NCBI RefSeq assembly: GCF_002743375.1 | Contig: NZ_PDZC01000001.1 | Location: 620,001 to 684,000, forward strand | Source: Sporosarcina sp. P34 | Lineage (GTDB): Bacteria; Bacillota; Bacilli; Bacillales_A; Planococcaceae | DNA: 64,000 nucleotides | Reading direction: 5' to 3' | Shown: positions 17,951 through 27,133 of the stretch, one piece after another | Layout of the letters: each line of letters opens with the position of its first letter | How positions within the stretch are numbered: position 1 is the first letter of the stretch | Program-made: the position numbers and the translations under genes | Notes under the pieces: generated by a model | Seen by the model: only the letters and a program-made list of their open reading frames with translations | Databases searched by the model: none | Told to the model about the DNA's origin: nothing

Positions 17951-19504
17951 TTGTTAGTGGAAAATGAATATTTTGAACTTCTGGAAGAAAATAATAAAGT
18001 AATCATGAATACGAAGAAAGCTGGATATCCGCTTAAGTCATTTGACGCACTGGCTTCTAAAATTCCTAGATTGAAACTGAATTCATTCAAAGAGCTGATG
18101 AAAGCACTTCAAACGGAAGGCCAGCATGAAATTGGGGCGTATTCCGCTCCTTGCGAAGTGTATATATCGCCTAGTAAAATGAAAGTAGAATTGTATATTC
18201 ATGCAACGAATGAAGAATTTCTTGCAAATAAAGAGCAGTTCCTGAAGCAAGCGGAAGAACTACTCGATCAAAGAGATGTACGCTATGATAAAGAAAGTCT
18301 ATTGAGCCTGGCGTATCTTCCGAGTAATCCACTAATTATTGCGGTAGGTAAAGAGCCTATTAAAGGTGAAAATGCACAGGTCGAGTATATTGCGATGCCA
18401 GATCGAAAACCTATTCTTCGCGATGATGGCTCTGTCGATCATTATGAGTTGAATTTCGTGACGCCCATTGTGAAAGATGAATGGTTGGGTGAAAAGACGC
18501 CTGCTAAAGAAGGATTTGAAGGCTATAACGTCTTTGGTGAACCGATAGCAGCTAAAAAAGGCGAGGACATAAAACTGGTCTATGATCGAAAATCCGTCGG
18601 GGAGTTTGAAGAAGATGGCAAAATCGTCTTACGCGCTTTGCATGGCGGAGCACTCGAAGAACTGAACGGCGCAATTAGTGTCGGTAAGCAATTGATTATT
18701 CAGGACGACGTGGGGACGAAAACGGGATCGATTACGTTTGATGGTTCAGTGCGTGTAATGGGAACGGTTTTGGCGGGCTTCTCGGTCAATGCTACTGGGG
18801 ATATTTCTATCGAAGGAAAAGAAGGTATAACAAACGCTAAGGAAATTTACTCTGAAGAAGGCGATGTCTATATTAAAGGCGGCGTGTTTGGTGGAGGAGA
18901 AACCGTTATTAAGGCGAAGAAAAATGTTTTTGTAAAACATGCGAACAACTGCAAAATTTACGGGGAACGAGTCAATATTGGCCTCTATTCACTTGGATCT
19001 GAATTATACGGGGATCATATTTGTATTGATACACATAAAGGTCGGGTGATCGGTGGCGTTGCAGAAGCGATGTTTTCTATTGAATGTGCAACGGCTGGCA
19101 ATAGCCAAGAACGTTTAACAAAACTGATCGTCAAAGGTGTCAATAAAGAAATGGAGCTGGAAGAAATTCAGCGATTGGCGGAAAAACTCAAAGCGGAGCA
19201 TGCGGAGCTGAAGAAAATTGAGCAGACGCTGGATAAGATGACGAGCGTCAAAGCGAATTTCCCGGATGGACAGTTAAATATGCTAGAAAAAACATTGCAG
19301 GTTAAACGGCAAGACATTGTATCACTTGATCAGACAATCAAAAATAAATTGCAACTTGTGCAAGTGGCTAGCAAGCCTAAGATTGAAATTACGCGTGAAG
19401 CACATCCTGGCGTCCATATTGTAATAGGCGATAAAACGAGTATGTTGAGTCGCGTGACGAAAGGTGTTTTCGAACTAACGAGCGAAGGAGCATTAAATGT
19501 CTGA
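17951..19504 (+). CDS. FapA-family (DUF342) polymerising protein
   Basis: A 517-residue cytosolic protein with the FapA/DUF342 layout: N-terminal domain to about 170, a right-handed beta-helix with repeating glycine-rich strands (GAISVGKQLIIQDDVGTKTGSITFDGSVRVMGTV..., residues 235-385), and a C-terminal coiled coil at about 390-470. Members of this family have been proposed to act in flagellar or cell-surface assemblies and in polar localisation; no function can be fixed here. It starts with TTG at 17951 after GAGGGAGGG. It overlaps the next gene by eight bases. In B. subtilis no close counterpart occupies this site. Confidence 0.8.
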   Translation: MLVENEYFELLEENNKVIMNTKKAGYPLKSFDALASKIPRLKLNSFKELMKALQTEGQHEIGAYSAPCEVYISPSKMKVELYIHATNEEFLANKEQFLKQAEELLDQRDVRYDKESLLSLAYLPSNPLIIAVGKEPIKGENAQVEYIAMPDRKPILRDDGSVDHYELNFVTPIVKDEWLGEKTPAKEGFEGYNVFGEPIAAKKGEDIKLVYDRKSVGEFEEDGKIVLRALHGGALEELNGAISVGKQLIIQDDVGTKTGSITFDGSVRVMGTVLAGFSVNATGDISIEGKEGITNAKEIYSEEGDVYIKGGVFGGGETVIKAKKNVFVKHANNCKIYGERVNIGLYSLGSELYGDHICIDTHKGRVIGGVAEAMFSIECATAGNSQERLTKLIVKGVNKEMELEEIQRLAEKLKAEHAELKKIEQTLDKMTSVKANFPDGQLNMLEKTLQVKRQDIVSLDQTIKNKLQLVQVASKPKIEITREAHPGVHIVIGDKTSMLSRVTKGVFELTSEGALNV

Positions 19505-20216
19505 TAGTAAAATATTTGCTCACCGCGGCGCATCTGGACATTATTTTGAAAATACGATGCGCGCTTTTTTAGGGGCTGTACAAAAAGGTGCAGATGGAAT
19601 CGAATTGGATGTGCAGCAAACGAGCGACGGTCAATTAGTAGTGATTCACGACAATGAATTAGTACGTCTCGCTGGAATTGATCAGCGCATTGATCAATTG
19701 ACATCACAGGAACTGCAGCACATTAAAATAGGTAAGGGCAGTTACAGACGATTGTTCGGTCACCCCATACCGATCTTATTTGATGTAGTTTCTTTCTGTT
19801 CTGAACATAATTTGACGTTGAATGTCGAAATAAAGGAAACGGTATACGGGCAAGTGGTTGCACTCGAGCAAATTTTGCATTATGTGGAATCGTTACCTAA
19901 CGTACATCTCTCTTCATTTGATTATGAGACGATGCGTATAGTGAAGGAGCTAGACTCTGACATGGAAACCGCTTTATTGCTTACAAAAAAATCGGTTGAT
20001 TGGCAACATCTAGATTTATATGAAGTCGATGCCTTTCATTTCCACAAGCGATTGTGGAAAGATCCGTTTAAGAGTCAGCTGCTTGAAAGTGGAAAGATAT
20101 TACGAATGTACGGCGTAACGGGTGCAGAATCCTTTTTATCTGATACCCCCGAAGTGACGGGTTGGATTACGGATTATCCGAAGCGTGTGCGCAAAAAAAT
20201 AAAAGGATCAAGGTAG
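19497..20216 (+). CDS. Glycerophosphodiester phosphodiesterase
   Basis: Hydrolyses glycerophosphodiesters to glycerol 3-phosphate and an alcohol. The 239 residues show the GDPD motifs HRGASGHYFENTMRAF near 8-22 (catalytic His, Arg, Glu-Asn) and GIELDVQQTSDGQLVVIHDNELVRLAG near 37-60 (Glu, Asp, second His), and a late GWITDYPKRV. No signal peptide, so cytosolic. Start within the end of the upstream gene, after CGAAGGAG. It corresponds in position to B. subtilis yqiK but lacks that protein's export signal, as far as visible. Confidence 0.9.
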   Translation: MSDSKIFAHRGASGHYFENTMRAFLGAVQKGADGIELDVQQTSDGQLVVIHDNELVRLAGIDQRIDQLTSQELQHIKIGKGSYRRLFGHPIPILFDVVSFCSEHNLTLNVEIKETVYGQVVALEQILHYVESLPNVHLSSFDYETMRIVKELDSDMETALLLTKKSVDWQHLDLYEVDAFHFHKRLWKDPFKSQLLESGKILRMYGVTGAESFLSDTPEVTGWITDYPKRVRKKIKGSR

Positions 20217-20233
20217 TGTACCTTGATCCTTTT
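20201..20233. terminator. Bidirectional terminator
   Basis: A near-perfect palindrome AAAAGGATCAAGGTA...TACCTTGATCCTTTT between two convergent genes; it includes the stop codon of the phosphodiesterase and touches the stop of the minus-strand gene. Confidence 0.9.
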
Positions 20234-20474
20234 ATTTCAAGTCTTTTTTAAATCTGTCAGCTACTCGTCCAGATCTGCGGTCTCGGCGTAACAAGAAGCC
20301 TGCAAAGAAACCAAGACCTGCGGCAAATAGTATGAAACCGCCTATAAATTGCATCCAAATAAATGGGAATGGCGAAAAAAGATGCCCGAACAATGAATCA
20401 CGCATTAATTTTATTCCTAGAGCCGCTGCAATCCCTGGAATCAACAGTACAATAAACGCAGCAAGACGTGCCAT
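20232..20474 (-). CDS. yqzF: DUF2627 membrane protein (YqzF-like)
   Basis: A small two-helix membrane protein of 80 residues: helix 1 at about 4-22 (FIVLLIPGIAAALGIKLMRD), helix 2 at about 38-60 (GGFILFAAGLGFFAGFLLRRDRR), with a basic tail. KLMRDSLFGHLFSPFPFIWMQF is the DUF2627 signature. YqzF also precedes the bkd region in B. subtilis. I place the start at 20474 because AAGGGG and GAAGG precede that ATG; an in-frame ATG seven codons upstream contains this ribosome-binding site. Function unknown. Confidence 0.85.
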   Translation of the reverse strand: MARLAAFIVLLIPGIAAALGIKLMRDSLFGHLFSPFPFIWMQFIGGFILFAAGLGFFAGFLLRRDRRSGRVADRFKKDLK

Positions 20475-20519
20475 ATCCTTCAACCCCTTACCCATTTAAT
20501 TTTACCGTGTGGTCATGGA

Positions 20520-20548
20520 TTGTCAAGGACTCTGCCATCATGTACGAT
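20520..20548 (+). promoter_or_regulatory. Possible sigma-A promoter of the bcd-bkd operon
   Basis: TTGTCA, 17-base spacer, TACGAT, about 140 bases upstream of bcd. No -12/-24 sigma-54 element was found, and the activator gene bkdR that drives the B. subtilis operon through sigma-L is absent here. Confidence 0.45.
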
Positions 20549-20686
20549 ATAGGTAGATTGTTTACAAAACCTGCAGCGGAAATACTATCCAACATGTGTC
20601 GAATTTGCATTTTTGCCGTGGGAAATTTAGAATCAGAACTAGACGCACGAAACTTTATAATTTTTTACTAGCCTGGAGGGATACTT

Positions 20687-21781
20687 ATGGAATTGTTTAC
20701 GTACATGGAAGATCACGACTATGAGCAACTGGTGCTTTGTTATGACAAGACATCGGGATTAAAAGCGGTTATCGCAATTCATGATACGACACTTGGACCG
20801 GCACTTGGTGGCGCCCGCATGTGGACGTATGCTAGCGAAGAACATGCAATTGAAGATGCTTTGAGATTGGCTAAAGGAATGACGTACAAAAACGCTGCGG
20901 CAGGACTGAATCTGGGTGGCGGAAAGACAGTTATAATAGGAGATCCGAAAACGGATAAGAACGATGAGCTATTCCGTGCATTGGGTCGTTACATAGAGGG
21001 GCTAAACGGACGCTATATTACAGCGGAAGACGTGGGAACTACTGAATACGATATGGACTTAATCCATTTAGAAACAAACTTTGTTACGGGTATCTCTTCA
21101 GGAGAAGGTACGTCAGGAAACCCTTCCCCCGTTACTGCGCTCGGTATCTATAAAGGAATGAAAGCCGCTGCGAAAGAAGCATTCGGCGATGATTCATTGG
21201 CAGGTAAAACCATTGCGGTTCAAGGTGTTGGAAATGTTGCTTACACACTTTGCGAATTCTTGCATGAAGAAGGCGCAAAATTGATTGTTACAGATATCAA
21301 TGAAGCGGCAGTCCAGCGTGCAGTGGAAGCGTTCGGGGCAACGGCTGTTGCGACGGATGCAATTTATTCACAAGAAGCGGACATCTTTGCTCCATGTGCT
21401 CTTGGTGCGGTGATTAACGATGAAACAATTCCACAATTGAAAGTAAAAGTTGTTGCGGGTTCTGCTAATAACCAATTGAAAGATCCGGAACATGGCGATC
21501 GCTTGCATGAACTGGGTATCGTCTATGCTCCAGATTACGTGATCAACTCGGGTGGCGTCATCAATGTGGCGGACGAATTGATCGGTTACAATAAAGAACG
21601 TGCACTAAAGCGAGTCGAAGGTATTTACGATACAATCCTAAAGATTTTCGCTATCTCTAAACGTGATGGCATTCCATCCTACCAGGCTGCAGACCGTTTG
21701 GCAGAAGAGCGCATTGCAAGAGTTGGCGCATTGAGAAGTACATTCTTGCGCAACGAAAAAAGTATTATATCAAATAAATAA
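20687..21781 (+). CDS. bcd: Leucine (branched-chain amino acid) dehydrogenase
   Basis: NAD-dependent oxidative deamination of Leu, Ile and Val to 2-oxo acids, the feed step for the dehydrogenase complex encoded downstream. The 364 residues show GGARMW near 40, the catalytic-lysine segment [21 protein letters not shown] near 68-87, [13 protein letters not shown] near 112 and the Rossmann [13 protein letters not shown] near 180. Ribosome-binding site CTGGAGGG. It is followed directly by a hairpin and lpdV; ptb and buk, which surround bcd in B. subtilis, are not present. Confidence 0.96.
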   Translation: MELFTYMEDHDYEQLVLCYDKTSGLKAVIAIHDTTLGPALGGARMWTYASEEHAIEDALRLAKGMTYKNAAAGLNLGGGKTVIIGDPKTDKNDELFRALGRYIEGLNGRYITAEDVGTTEYDMDLIHLETNFVTGISSGEGTSGNPSPVTALGIYKGMKAAAKEAFGDDSLAGKTIAVQGVGNVAYTLCEFLHEEGAKLIVTDINEAAVQRAVEAFGATAVATDAIYSQEADIFAPCALGAVINDETIPQLKVKVVAGSANNQLKDPEHGDRLHELGIVYAPDYVINSGGVINVADELIGYNKERALKRVEGIYDTILKIFAISKRDGIPSYQAADRLAEERIARVGALRSTFLRNEKSIISNK

Positions 21782-21791
21782 TCTAGTAGAT

Positions 21792-21834
21792 GAGTCATAG
21801 CGGTAGGCAGGGGAAGCTGTCCACCGCTACACTC
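21792..21834 (+). other. Strong hairpin between bcd and lpdV
   Basis: GAGT..TAGCGGT pairs with ACCGCTA.ACTC, with inner CAG/CTG pairing. There is no T run, so it looks like an mRNA processing or stability element that could set different levels of bcd and the complex genes, rather than a terminator. It occupies the place where buk is found in related operons. Confidence 0.6.
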
Positions 21835-21882
21835 GTCTGTCTAAATTTATTTCAATACTGTAAGCGAAGGGAGTCCTTTACG

Positions 21883-23310
21883 TTGAGTAAAGAATATGAT
21901 GTAGTAATATTGGGTGGCGGAACTGGTGGATATGTAGCAGCCATTCGCGCGGCTCAATTAGGTTTAACGACAGCAATTGTAGAGAAATCCAAACTTGGCG
22001 GTACGTGTTTGCATAGTGGGTGTATCCCGAGCAAAGCGATGCTAAAAAGTGCAGAAGTTTACCGCGTAACACGTCAAGAAGCGAATGAATTCGGTGTGAA
22101 TACAGGTGACGTCTCATTGGATTTCTCACAAGTACAAAAACGTAAAGGTAAAATCGTGGATCAATTGCATGCAGGCATTGAAAGTTTGATGAAAAAAGGT
22201 AAAATTGACGTCTATCGTGGGACGGGTAGAATACTAGGAGCTTCCATTTTCTCTCCAATGCCTGGAACTATTTCCGTGGAAATGGATAATGGGAACGAGA
22301 ATGAAATATTGATTCTAAAAAATCTTGTGATTGCTACTGGGTCAAAGCCTAGATCATTACCTGGGATCGAAGTAGATGAACAGTCTGTACTGACTTCCGA
22401 CGGAGCTTTATTAATGAATGCGCTTCCATCTTCGATTACGATCATTGGCGGCGGTGTGATCGGCATTGAGTGGGCTTCAATGCTAGTAGATTTCGGCGTA
22501 GAGGTGACAGTTTTGGATCGTGTGGAGCAAATATTGGCAACTGAAGATCATGAAGTGGCTTTGGCTATGCACAAAGCGCTCGAAAAGCGCGGTGTGAAGT
22601 TTATATTAGGTGCGGAAGTGTTGACAGAGTCGTTACAAAAGAATGACAGTGAGGTCACGATTTCTTATAGACTAGGTGATGATGAACAATCCATCACGAG
22701 CGAGAAGATGTTGGTGTCTGTTGGACGCGCACCAGTTATCGATGATATCGGTTTACAAAACACGGATATTCAAGTCGAAAAAGGCGCCATTCAAACGAAT
22801 CAACAGTATCAAACAAAAGACCAGCATATTTATGCAATCGGTGATGTGATTGGCGGACTTCAATTGGCGCATGTGGCGGAACATGAAGGATTGCATGCAA
22901 TCGAACATATAGCAGGAAAACAGCTAGATCCGATTGATTACGATCTAGTACCACGTTGTGTTTACTCTTACCCGGAAACTGCGGCAGTTGGTGTGACGGA
23001 GCAACAAGCAAAAGATCGAGGGTTTAACGTGAAGATCGGCAAATTCCCATTCAAGGCAAACGGTAAAGCTTTAGTTAACGGTCATGCAGATGGCTTCGTG
23101 AAAGTCATTGTGGATCAGCAAACGGATGATATTATCGGTGTCCATATGATGGGTTCGCACGTAACGGATCTGATTTCTGAGGCGGGCTTGGCGATGGTAA
23201 TGAATGCAATTCCTTGGGAAATATCCTCGGCAATTCATCCTCACCCGACATTATCTGAAGCGTTCAGTGAAGCGGCATTAGCAGTTGAAGGGCTAGCCAT
23301 TCACATGTAA
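21883..23310 (+). CDS. lpdV: Dihydrolipoyl dehydrogenase, branched-chain complex E3
   Basis: Reoxidises the dihydrolipoyl groups of BkdB using FAD and NAD. The 475 residues have the FAD-binding VVILGGGTGGYVAAIRAAQLG, the redox-active GGTCLHSGCIPSKAML (Cys-X4-Cys), the NAD-binding ITIIGGGVIGIEWASML near 180 and the C-terminal interface AIHPHPTLSEAFSEA with the catalytic His. The start is TTG at 21883 after GAAGGGAG; the longer in-frame ORF from 21790 runs through the hairpin and adds no family sequence. Confidence 0.95.
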   Translation: MSKEYDVVILGGGTGGYVAAIRAAQLGLTTAIVEKSKLGGTCLHSGCIPSKAMLKSAEVYRVTRQEANEFGVNTGDVSLDFSQVQKRKGKIVDQLHAGIESLMKKGKIDVYRGTGRILGASIFSPMPGTISVEMDNGNENEILILKNLVIATGSKPRSLPGIEVDEQSVLTSDGALLMNALPSSITIIGGGVIGIEWASMLVDFGVEVTVLDRVEQILATEDHEVALAMHKALEKRGVKFILGAEVLTESLQKNDSEVTISYRLGDDEQSITSEKMLVSVGRAPVIDDIGLQNTDIQVEKGAIQTNQQYQTKDQHIYAIGDVIGGLQLAHVAEHEGLHAIEHIAGKQLDPIDYDLVPRCVYSYPETAAVGVTEQQAKDRGFNVKIGKFPFKANGKALVNGHADGFVKVIVDQQTDDIIGVHMMGSHVTDLISEAGLAMVMNAIPWEISSAIHPHPTLSEAFSEAALAVEGLAIHM

Positions 23311-23323
23311 AGGAGGAAGTGGA

Positions 23324-24328
23324 ATGAGTAATCGGCATATTGAATTGGGTTTGACAGATGAAGATGTGTTGAAAATGTACGAGACGATGCTGATGGCACG
23401 TCGTTTAGATGAAAGAATGTGGTTGCTAAACCGGGCGGGGAAGATTCCGTTCGTCATCTCTTGTCAAGGACAGGAGGCGGCACAGGTAGGGGCTTCATTC
23501 GCTCTGAATAACGAAAAGGACTGGATCGCACCGTACTACCGTGATATGGGCGTGGTCTTACATTTTGGTATGACGCCGAAAGAGTTGATGTTATCGGCTT
23601 TCGCCAAAGCGGATGACCCGAACTCCGGTGGTCGGCAGATGCCAGGTCACTTTGGCCAACGCAAGAATCGTATTTTGACAGGCTCTTCACCTGTTACGAC
23701 ACAATTACCACATGCTGTCGGTGTTGCATTAGCCGCAAAGATGAATAAAGAGGATTTTATCACGTTCGTGACTCTTGGCGAAGGTTCATCCAATCAAGGA
23801 GACTTCCATGAAGGTATGAATTTTGCGGGTGTGCATAAATTACCGACAGTGATTATGGTGGAAAATAATAAATATGCAATCTCCGTACCTCTTGATAAAC
23901 AATTGGCATGTGAGAATGTCTCCGATCGTGCAATCGGTTACGGTATGCCAGGCTACACTGTAGACGGCAGAGATCCGCTGACAGTGTATGAAGTGGTCAA
24001 AAAAGCGGCAGACCGAGCTAGAAACGGAGAAGGTCCGACATTAGTTGAAGCGGTATGTTATCGACTGACTGCACACTCTTCAGATGATGATCAACGCCAA
24101 TACCGTGATGCAGAAGAGCTTGAAGACGAAAGGAAACAAGATCCGTTATTGTCATTTATTCAGTATTTAAAAGAAGTAAAAGTCTTGACGGATGAAAAGT
24201 ACGATGAAATAGAAGAACGTGTAAAACTGCAGGTCGATGAAGCGACAGAGTATGCGGAACTGGCGGAATACGCGAAGCCAGAACATGCATTGCGCTACGT
24301 CTATGAAGAAAAGGAGGGCGAAGCATAA
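23324..24328 (+). CDS. bkdAA: Branched-chain 2-oxoacid dehydrogenase E1 alpha
   Basis: With BkdAB it decarboxylates branched 2-oxo acids on thiamine diphosphate. The 334 residues carry the TPP motif from LGEGSSNQGDFHEGMNFAG to VENNKYAISVP (about 147-187), the Ser-containing phosphorylation-loop region YRLTAHSSDDDQ near 245 and the typical RMWLLNRAGKIPF start region. The usual GDG of the motif is GEG here, as in related proteins. Ribosome-binding site AAAGGAGGAAGTGG. Its stop codon overlaps the bkdAB ATG. Confidence 0.95.
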   Translation: MSNRHIELGLTDEDVLKMYETMLMARRLDERMWLLNRAGKIPFVISCQGQEAAQVGASFALNNEKDWIAPYYRDMGVVLHFGMTPKELMLSAFAKADDPNSGGRQMPGHFGQRKNRILTGSSPVTTQLPHAVGVALAAKMNKEDFITFVTLGEGSSNQGDFHEGMNFAGVHKLPTVIMVENNKYAISVPLDKQLACENVSDRAIGYGMPGYTVDGRDPLTVYEVVKKAADRARNGEGPTLVEAVCYRLTAHSSDDDQRQYRDAEELEDERKQDPLLSFIQYLKEVKVLTDEKYDEIEERVKLQVDEATEYAELAEYAKPEHALRYVYEEKEGEA

Positions 24329-25311
24329 TGGCCGTTCGTTCATTTATAGATGCTATCAACCTGGCAATGAAAGAAGAAATGGAACGCGACGACCAAGTAT
24401 TCGTACTTGGAGAAGATGTCGGCCGTAAAGGCGGCGTGTTTAAAGCAACAACGGGTCTATACGATCAGTTCGGTGAATACCGTTCGCTTGACACACCTCT
24501 CGCCGAGTCCGCAATTGCGGGTGTAGCGATTGGTGCAGCGATGTATGGTATGCGTCCGATTGCTGAAATGCAGTTTGCCGATTTTATTATGCCAGCGGTC
24601 AATCAAATCGTCTCGGAAGCAGCGAAAATCCGTTACCGTTCAAATAATGATTTTTCTTGTCCTGTCGTCATTCGCGCTCCTTTTGGTGGTGGCGTTCACG
24701 GAGCTTTATATCATTCACAGTCCGTTGAATCGATGTTTGCTTCGACTCCTGGCTTGAAAATTGTCATCCCATCCACTCCTTACGACGCAAAAGGTTTGCT
24801 AAAAGCGGCAGTGCGTGACGAAGATCCAGTGTTATTCTTTGAGCACAAGCGCGCATATCGGTTGATCAAAGGGGAAGTTCCTGACGATGACTACGTGTTG
24901 CCAATCGGTAAAGCGGATGTGAAGCGGGATGGGGAGGATATCACGATTATCACGTATGGTTTGTGTGTACATTTTGCACTGCAAGCTGCGGAACGATTAG
25001 CTGAAGATGATATTTCTGTCCATGTTTTGGATCTACGTACGGTCTATCCGTTAGATAAAGAAGCGATCATTGAAGCTGCTTCGAAAACAGGAAAAGTTTT
25101 ATTGGTGACAGAAGATAACCTAGAAGGCAGCATCATGAGTGAAGTTTCTGCTATCATTGCAGAAAATTGTTTATTTGAATTGGATGCGCCAATCAAACGA
25201 TTAGCAGGACCCGACGTACCTGCCATGCCTTATGCCCCTTCTATGGAAAAATTCTTTATGATGAATCCTGAAAAGATCGAAAAGGCAGCAAGGGATTTAG
25301 CGGAATTTTAA
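24328..25311 (+). CDS. bkdAB: Branched-chain 2-oxoacid dehydrogenase E1 beta
   Basis: Beta chain of the alpha2beta2 E1. The 327 residues match the family length. Landmarks are FVLGEDVGRKGGVFKATTGL near 30, DTPLAESAIAGVAIGAAMYG near 60, IRAPFGGGVHGALYHSQSVE near 115 and LDLRTVYPLDKEAIIEAASKTGK near 232. AAGGAGGGCGAAGC lies just before the ATG, and the start overlaps bkdAA by one base. Confidence 0.96.
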   Translation: MAVRSFIDAINLAMKEEMERDDQVFVLGEDVGRKGGVFKATTGLYDQFGEYRSLDTPLAESAIAGVAIGAAMYGMRPIAEMQFADFIMPAVNQIVSEAAKIRYRSNNDFSCPVVIRAPFGGGVHGALYHSQSVESMFASTPGLKIVIPSTPYDAKGLLKAAVRDEDPVLFFEHKRAYRLIKGEVPDDDYVLPIGKADVKRDGEDITIITYGLCVHFALQAAERLAEDDISVHVLDLRTVYPLDKEAIIEAASKTGKVLLVTEDNLEGSIMSEVSAIIAENCLFELDAPIKRLAGPDVPAMPYAPSMEKFFMMNPEKIEKAARDLAEF

Positions 25312-25329
25312 CTAAGGAGGCGTAAGGAA

Positions 25330-26646
25330 ATGGGCATTGAAAAAATTACTATGCCGAAACTGGGTGAGAGTGTAACCGAAGGAACTATCGAAAAATGGCT
25401 CGTCGCTCCCGGGGATACGGTAGCAAAATATGATTCACTTGCGGAAGTGACAACCGATAAAGTCACAGCGGAAATTCCGTCTTCATTCTCTGGAACTATC
25501 AAAGAAATCATCGCAAAAGAAGGCGATACGATTGAAGTGGGCGAAACGGTTTGTTTGATTGAAATGGAAGGCGATGCGGAAGAACCCGTACACGTTTCAG
25601 CACCTACGGTAGAAACACCAGCTGAAAAGCCTGTCGACAAGCAAGTCGATGCACCAAAAGCAAAGACGCGACCTGCAACGGGCGGGAAGGCAGCGGGCCG
25701 ATTTTCTCCTGCTGTGTTGAAGATGTCCCAAGAACATGGCATTGACTTGTCTCAAGTAAGTGGTACGGGGCGCGAAGGACGTATTACGCGAAAAGACATT
25801 CAAGCATTCATTGAAAGTGGCGGAGCGCAGTTGCAAAAAGGATCACAGGACGTGGTGGTTGAAGAACAAACGCAACAACAAGTAGCAACTTCGGAACAGG
25901 CGGCACCTGAACAAGTTGCCTCGCCACATGTGAAACGCGAAAACGGTGATATCGAAATTCCGGTAACGAGTGTACGTCGAGCGATCGCGAACAACATGGT
26001 GCGTTCTGTAACCGAAGCGCCACACGCTTGGATGATGATAGAAGTAGACGTAACGGAACTTGTCCTATTGCGTGATAGCGTCAAAAAAGAATTCAAAGAA
26101 AAAGAAGGATTCAATTTGACGTATTTTGCCTTCTTTATTAAAGCCATTTCACAAGCTTTGAAGGAATATCCAGAAATGAACTCGATGTGGGCAGGCGATA
26201 CGATTGTTATGAAAAAAGACATCAACATCTCGATTGCGGTAGCAACAGACGATGCGTTATATGTCCCTGTCATCAAAAAAACAGATGAAAAGACGATTAA
26301 AGGCATTGGCCGAGAAATTCATGAGTTGGCCGGAAAAGTGCGCAATGGTAAGTTGAAATCGACAGAGATGCAAGGCGGTACGTTCACGGTGAACAATACT
26401 GGCTCATTTGGTTCGGTCCAGTCGATGGGAATTATTAATTATCCGCAAGCTGCGATTTTGCAAGTGGAGTCAATCGTCAAGCGTCCAGTAATTATGGACA
26501 ATGGCATGATGGCCGCACGCGATATGGTCAACCTCTGTTTGTCTCTTGATCACCGCGTGCTCGACGGACTCGTTTGTGGACGTTTCCTCGCACGTGTGAA
26601 AGAGTTGTTAGAAGGCATGGCTAAAGATAAGACTTCGCTATATTAA
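25330..26646 (+). CDS. bkdB: Branched-chain 2-oxoacid dehydrogenase E2 (lipoamide acyltransferase)
   Basis: The core of the complex: transfers branched acyl groups to CoA. The 438 residues comprise a lipoyl domain (AEVTTDKVTAEIPSS, lipoyl Lys near 43), a Pro/Ala linker, the E1/E3-binding domain (FSPAVLKMSQEHGIDLSQVSGTGREGRITRKDI, about 120-155), a second linker and the catalytic domain ending in LSLDHRVLDGLV with the active His and Asp. The products isovaleryl-, isobutyryl- and 2-methylbutyryl-CoA prime branched fatty acids; with no ptb/buk here they are presumably not turned to acids and ATP by this operon. GGAGGCGTAAGG precedes the start. Confidence 0.96.
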   Translation: MGIEKITMPKLGESVTEGTIEKWLVAPGDTVAKYDSLAEVTTDKVTAEIPSSFSGTIKEIIAKEGDTIEVGETVCLIEMEGDAEEPVHVSAPTVETPAEKPVDKQVDAPKAKTRPATGGKAAGRFSPAVLKMSQEHGIDLSQVSGTGREGRITRKDIQAFIESGGAQLQKGSQDVVVEEQTQQQVATSEQAAPEQVASPHVKRENGDIEIPVTSVRRAIANNMVRSVTEAPHAWMMIEVDVTELVLLRDSVKKEFKEKEGFNLTYFAFFIKAISQALKEYPEMNSMWAGDTIVMKKDINISIAVATDDALYVPVIKKTDEKTIKGIGREIHELAGKVRNGKLKSTEMQGGTFTVNNTGSFGSVQSMGIINYPQAAILQVESIVKRPVIMDNGMMAARDMVNLCLSLDHRVLDGLVCGRFLARVKELLEGMAKDKTSLY

Positions 26647-26653
26647 GATTCGG

Positions 26654-26687
26654 CAACCTCCAAACTTGGGTTTGGAGGTTGTTTTTT
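26654..26687 (+). terminator. Terminator of the bcd-bkd operon
   Basis: CAACCTCCAAA and TTTGGAGGTTG arms with a six-base loop, then T6. The 450 bases between this and mutA carry GAGCG array copy 3 and AT-rich promoter-like sequence, no gene. Confidence 0.92.
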
Positions 26688-26800
26688 GATGTTGATGGGC
26701 AATATGTACGTGCAGTGGTTTATAGTTTGGGATTGAAGTTCTGGCTAGCATGCTTGCTGTTAGTCCAATTGTACTGCCTTGCGAGGGAATTTCGCTTAAT

Positions 26801-26929
26801 GAGCGGTTAGATAAACTTTATGATCGCAAACAGTGGAGTATAGAGCGGATAGGTGTGAGGTATGAGCGCGTGTGGGAAGTTAAGAGCGGTTACAGAGAAA
26901 GTATGATCACGTACACGAATTAATGAGCG
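26801..26929 (+). repeat. 21-bp phased GAGCG array, copy 3
   Basis: GAGCG at 26801, 26843, 26864, 26884 and 26925, with decayed units GATCG at 26822 and GATCA at 26905; spacings are 21, 21, 21, 20, 21 and 20. The array ends ACGAATTAATGAGCG, identical over these 15 bases to the end of copy 1. It follows the bkdB terminator in the same orientation as copy 1 follows that of yqhY. Confidence 0.82.
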
Positions 26930-27133
26930 CAAACGATTGAGCTATCGTTTATTTATTCCCCTTCCTTCCTTACCAGCTCACTAAGCTAAAATCTACACTC
27001 ACGTGTAAAAGTCAAAAATTCGTATTCTTATAATAAAACTAGACGGAAACTTCTGATTTTCCTCTTCCTTCATAACGTACTCTACGGTACACTAGAACTA
27101 TTAATGGTTAGTAAAAGGGGAAGGAGCACCATT

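Noticed and set aside
26015..26045. Missing or altered catalytic residues in bkdB
   Set aside because: Rechecked: lipoyl, E3-binding and C-terminal His-Asp motifs are all intact.
25800..26306. 168-codon minus-strand ORF inside bkdB
   Set aside because: Shadow of a gene with clear catalytic motifs; composition not protein-like.
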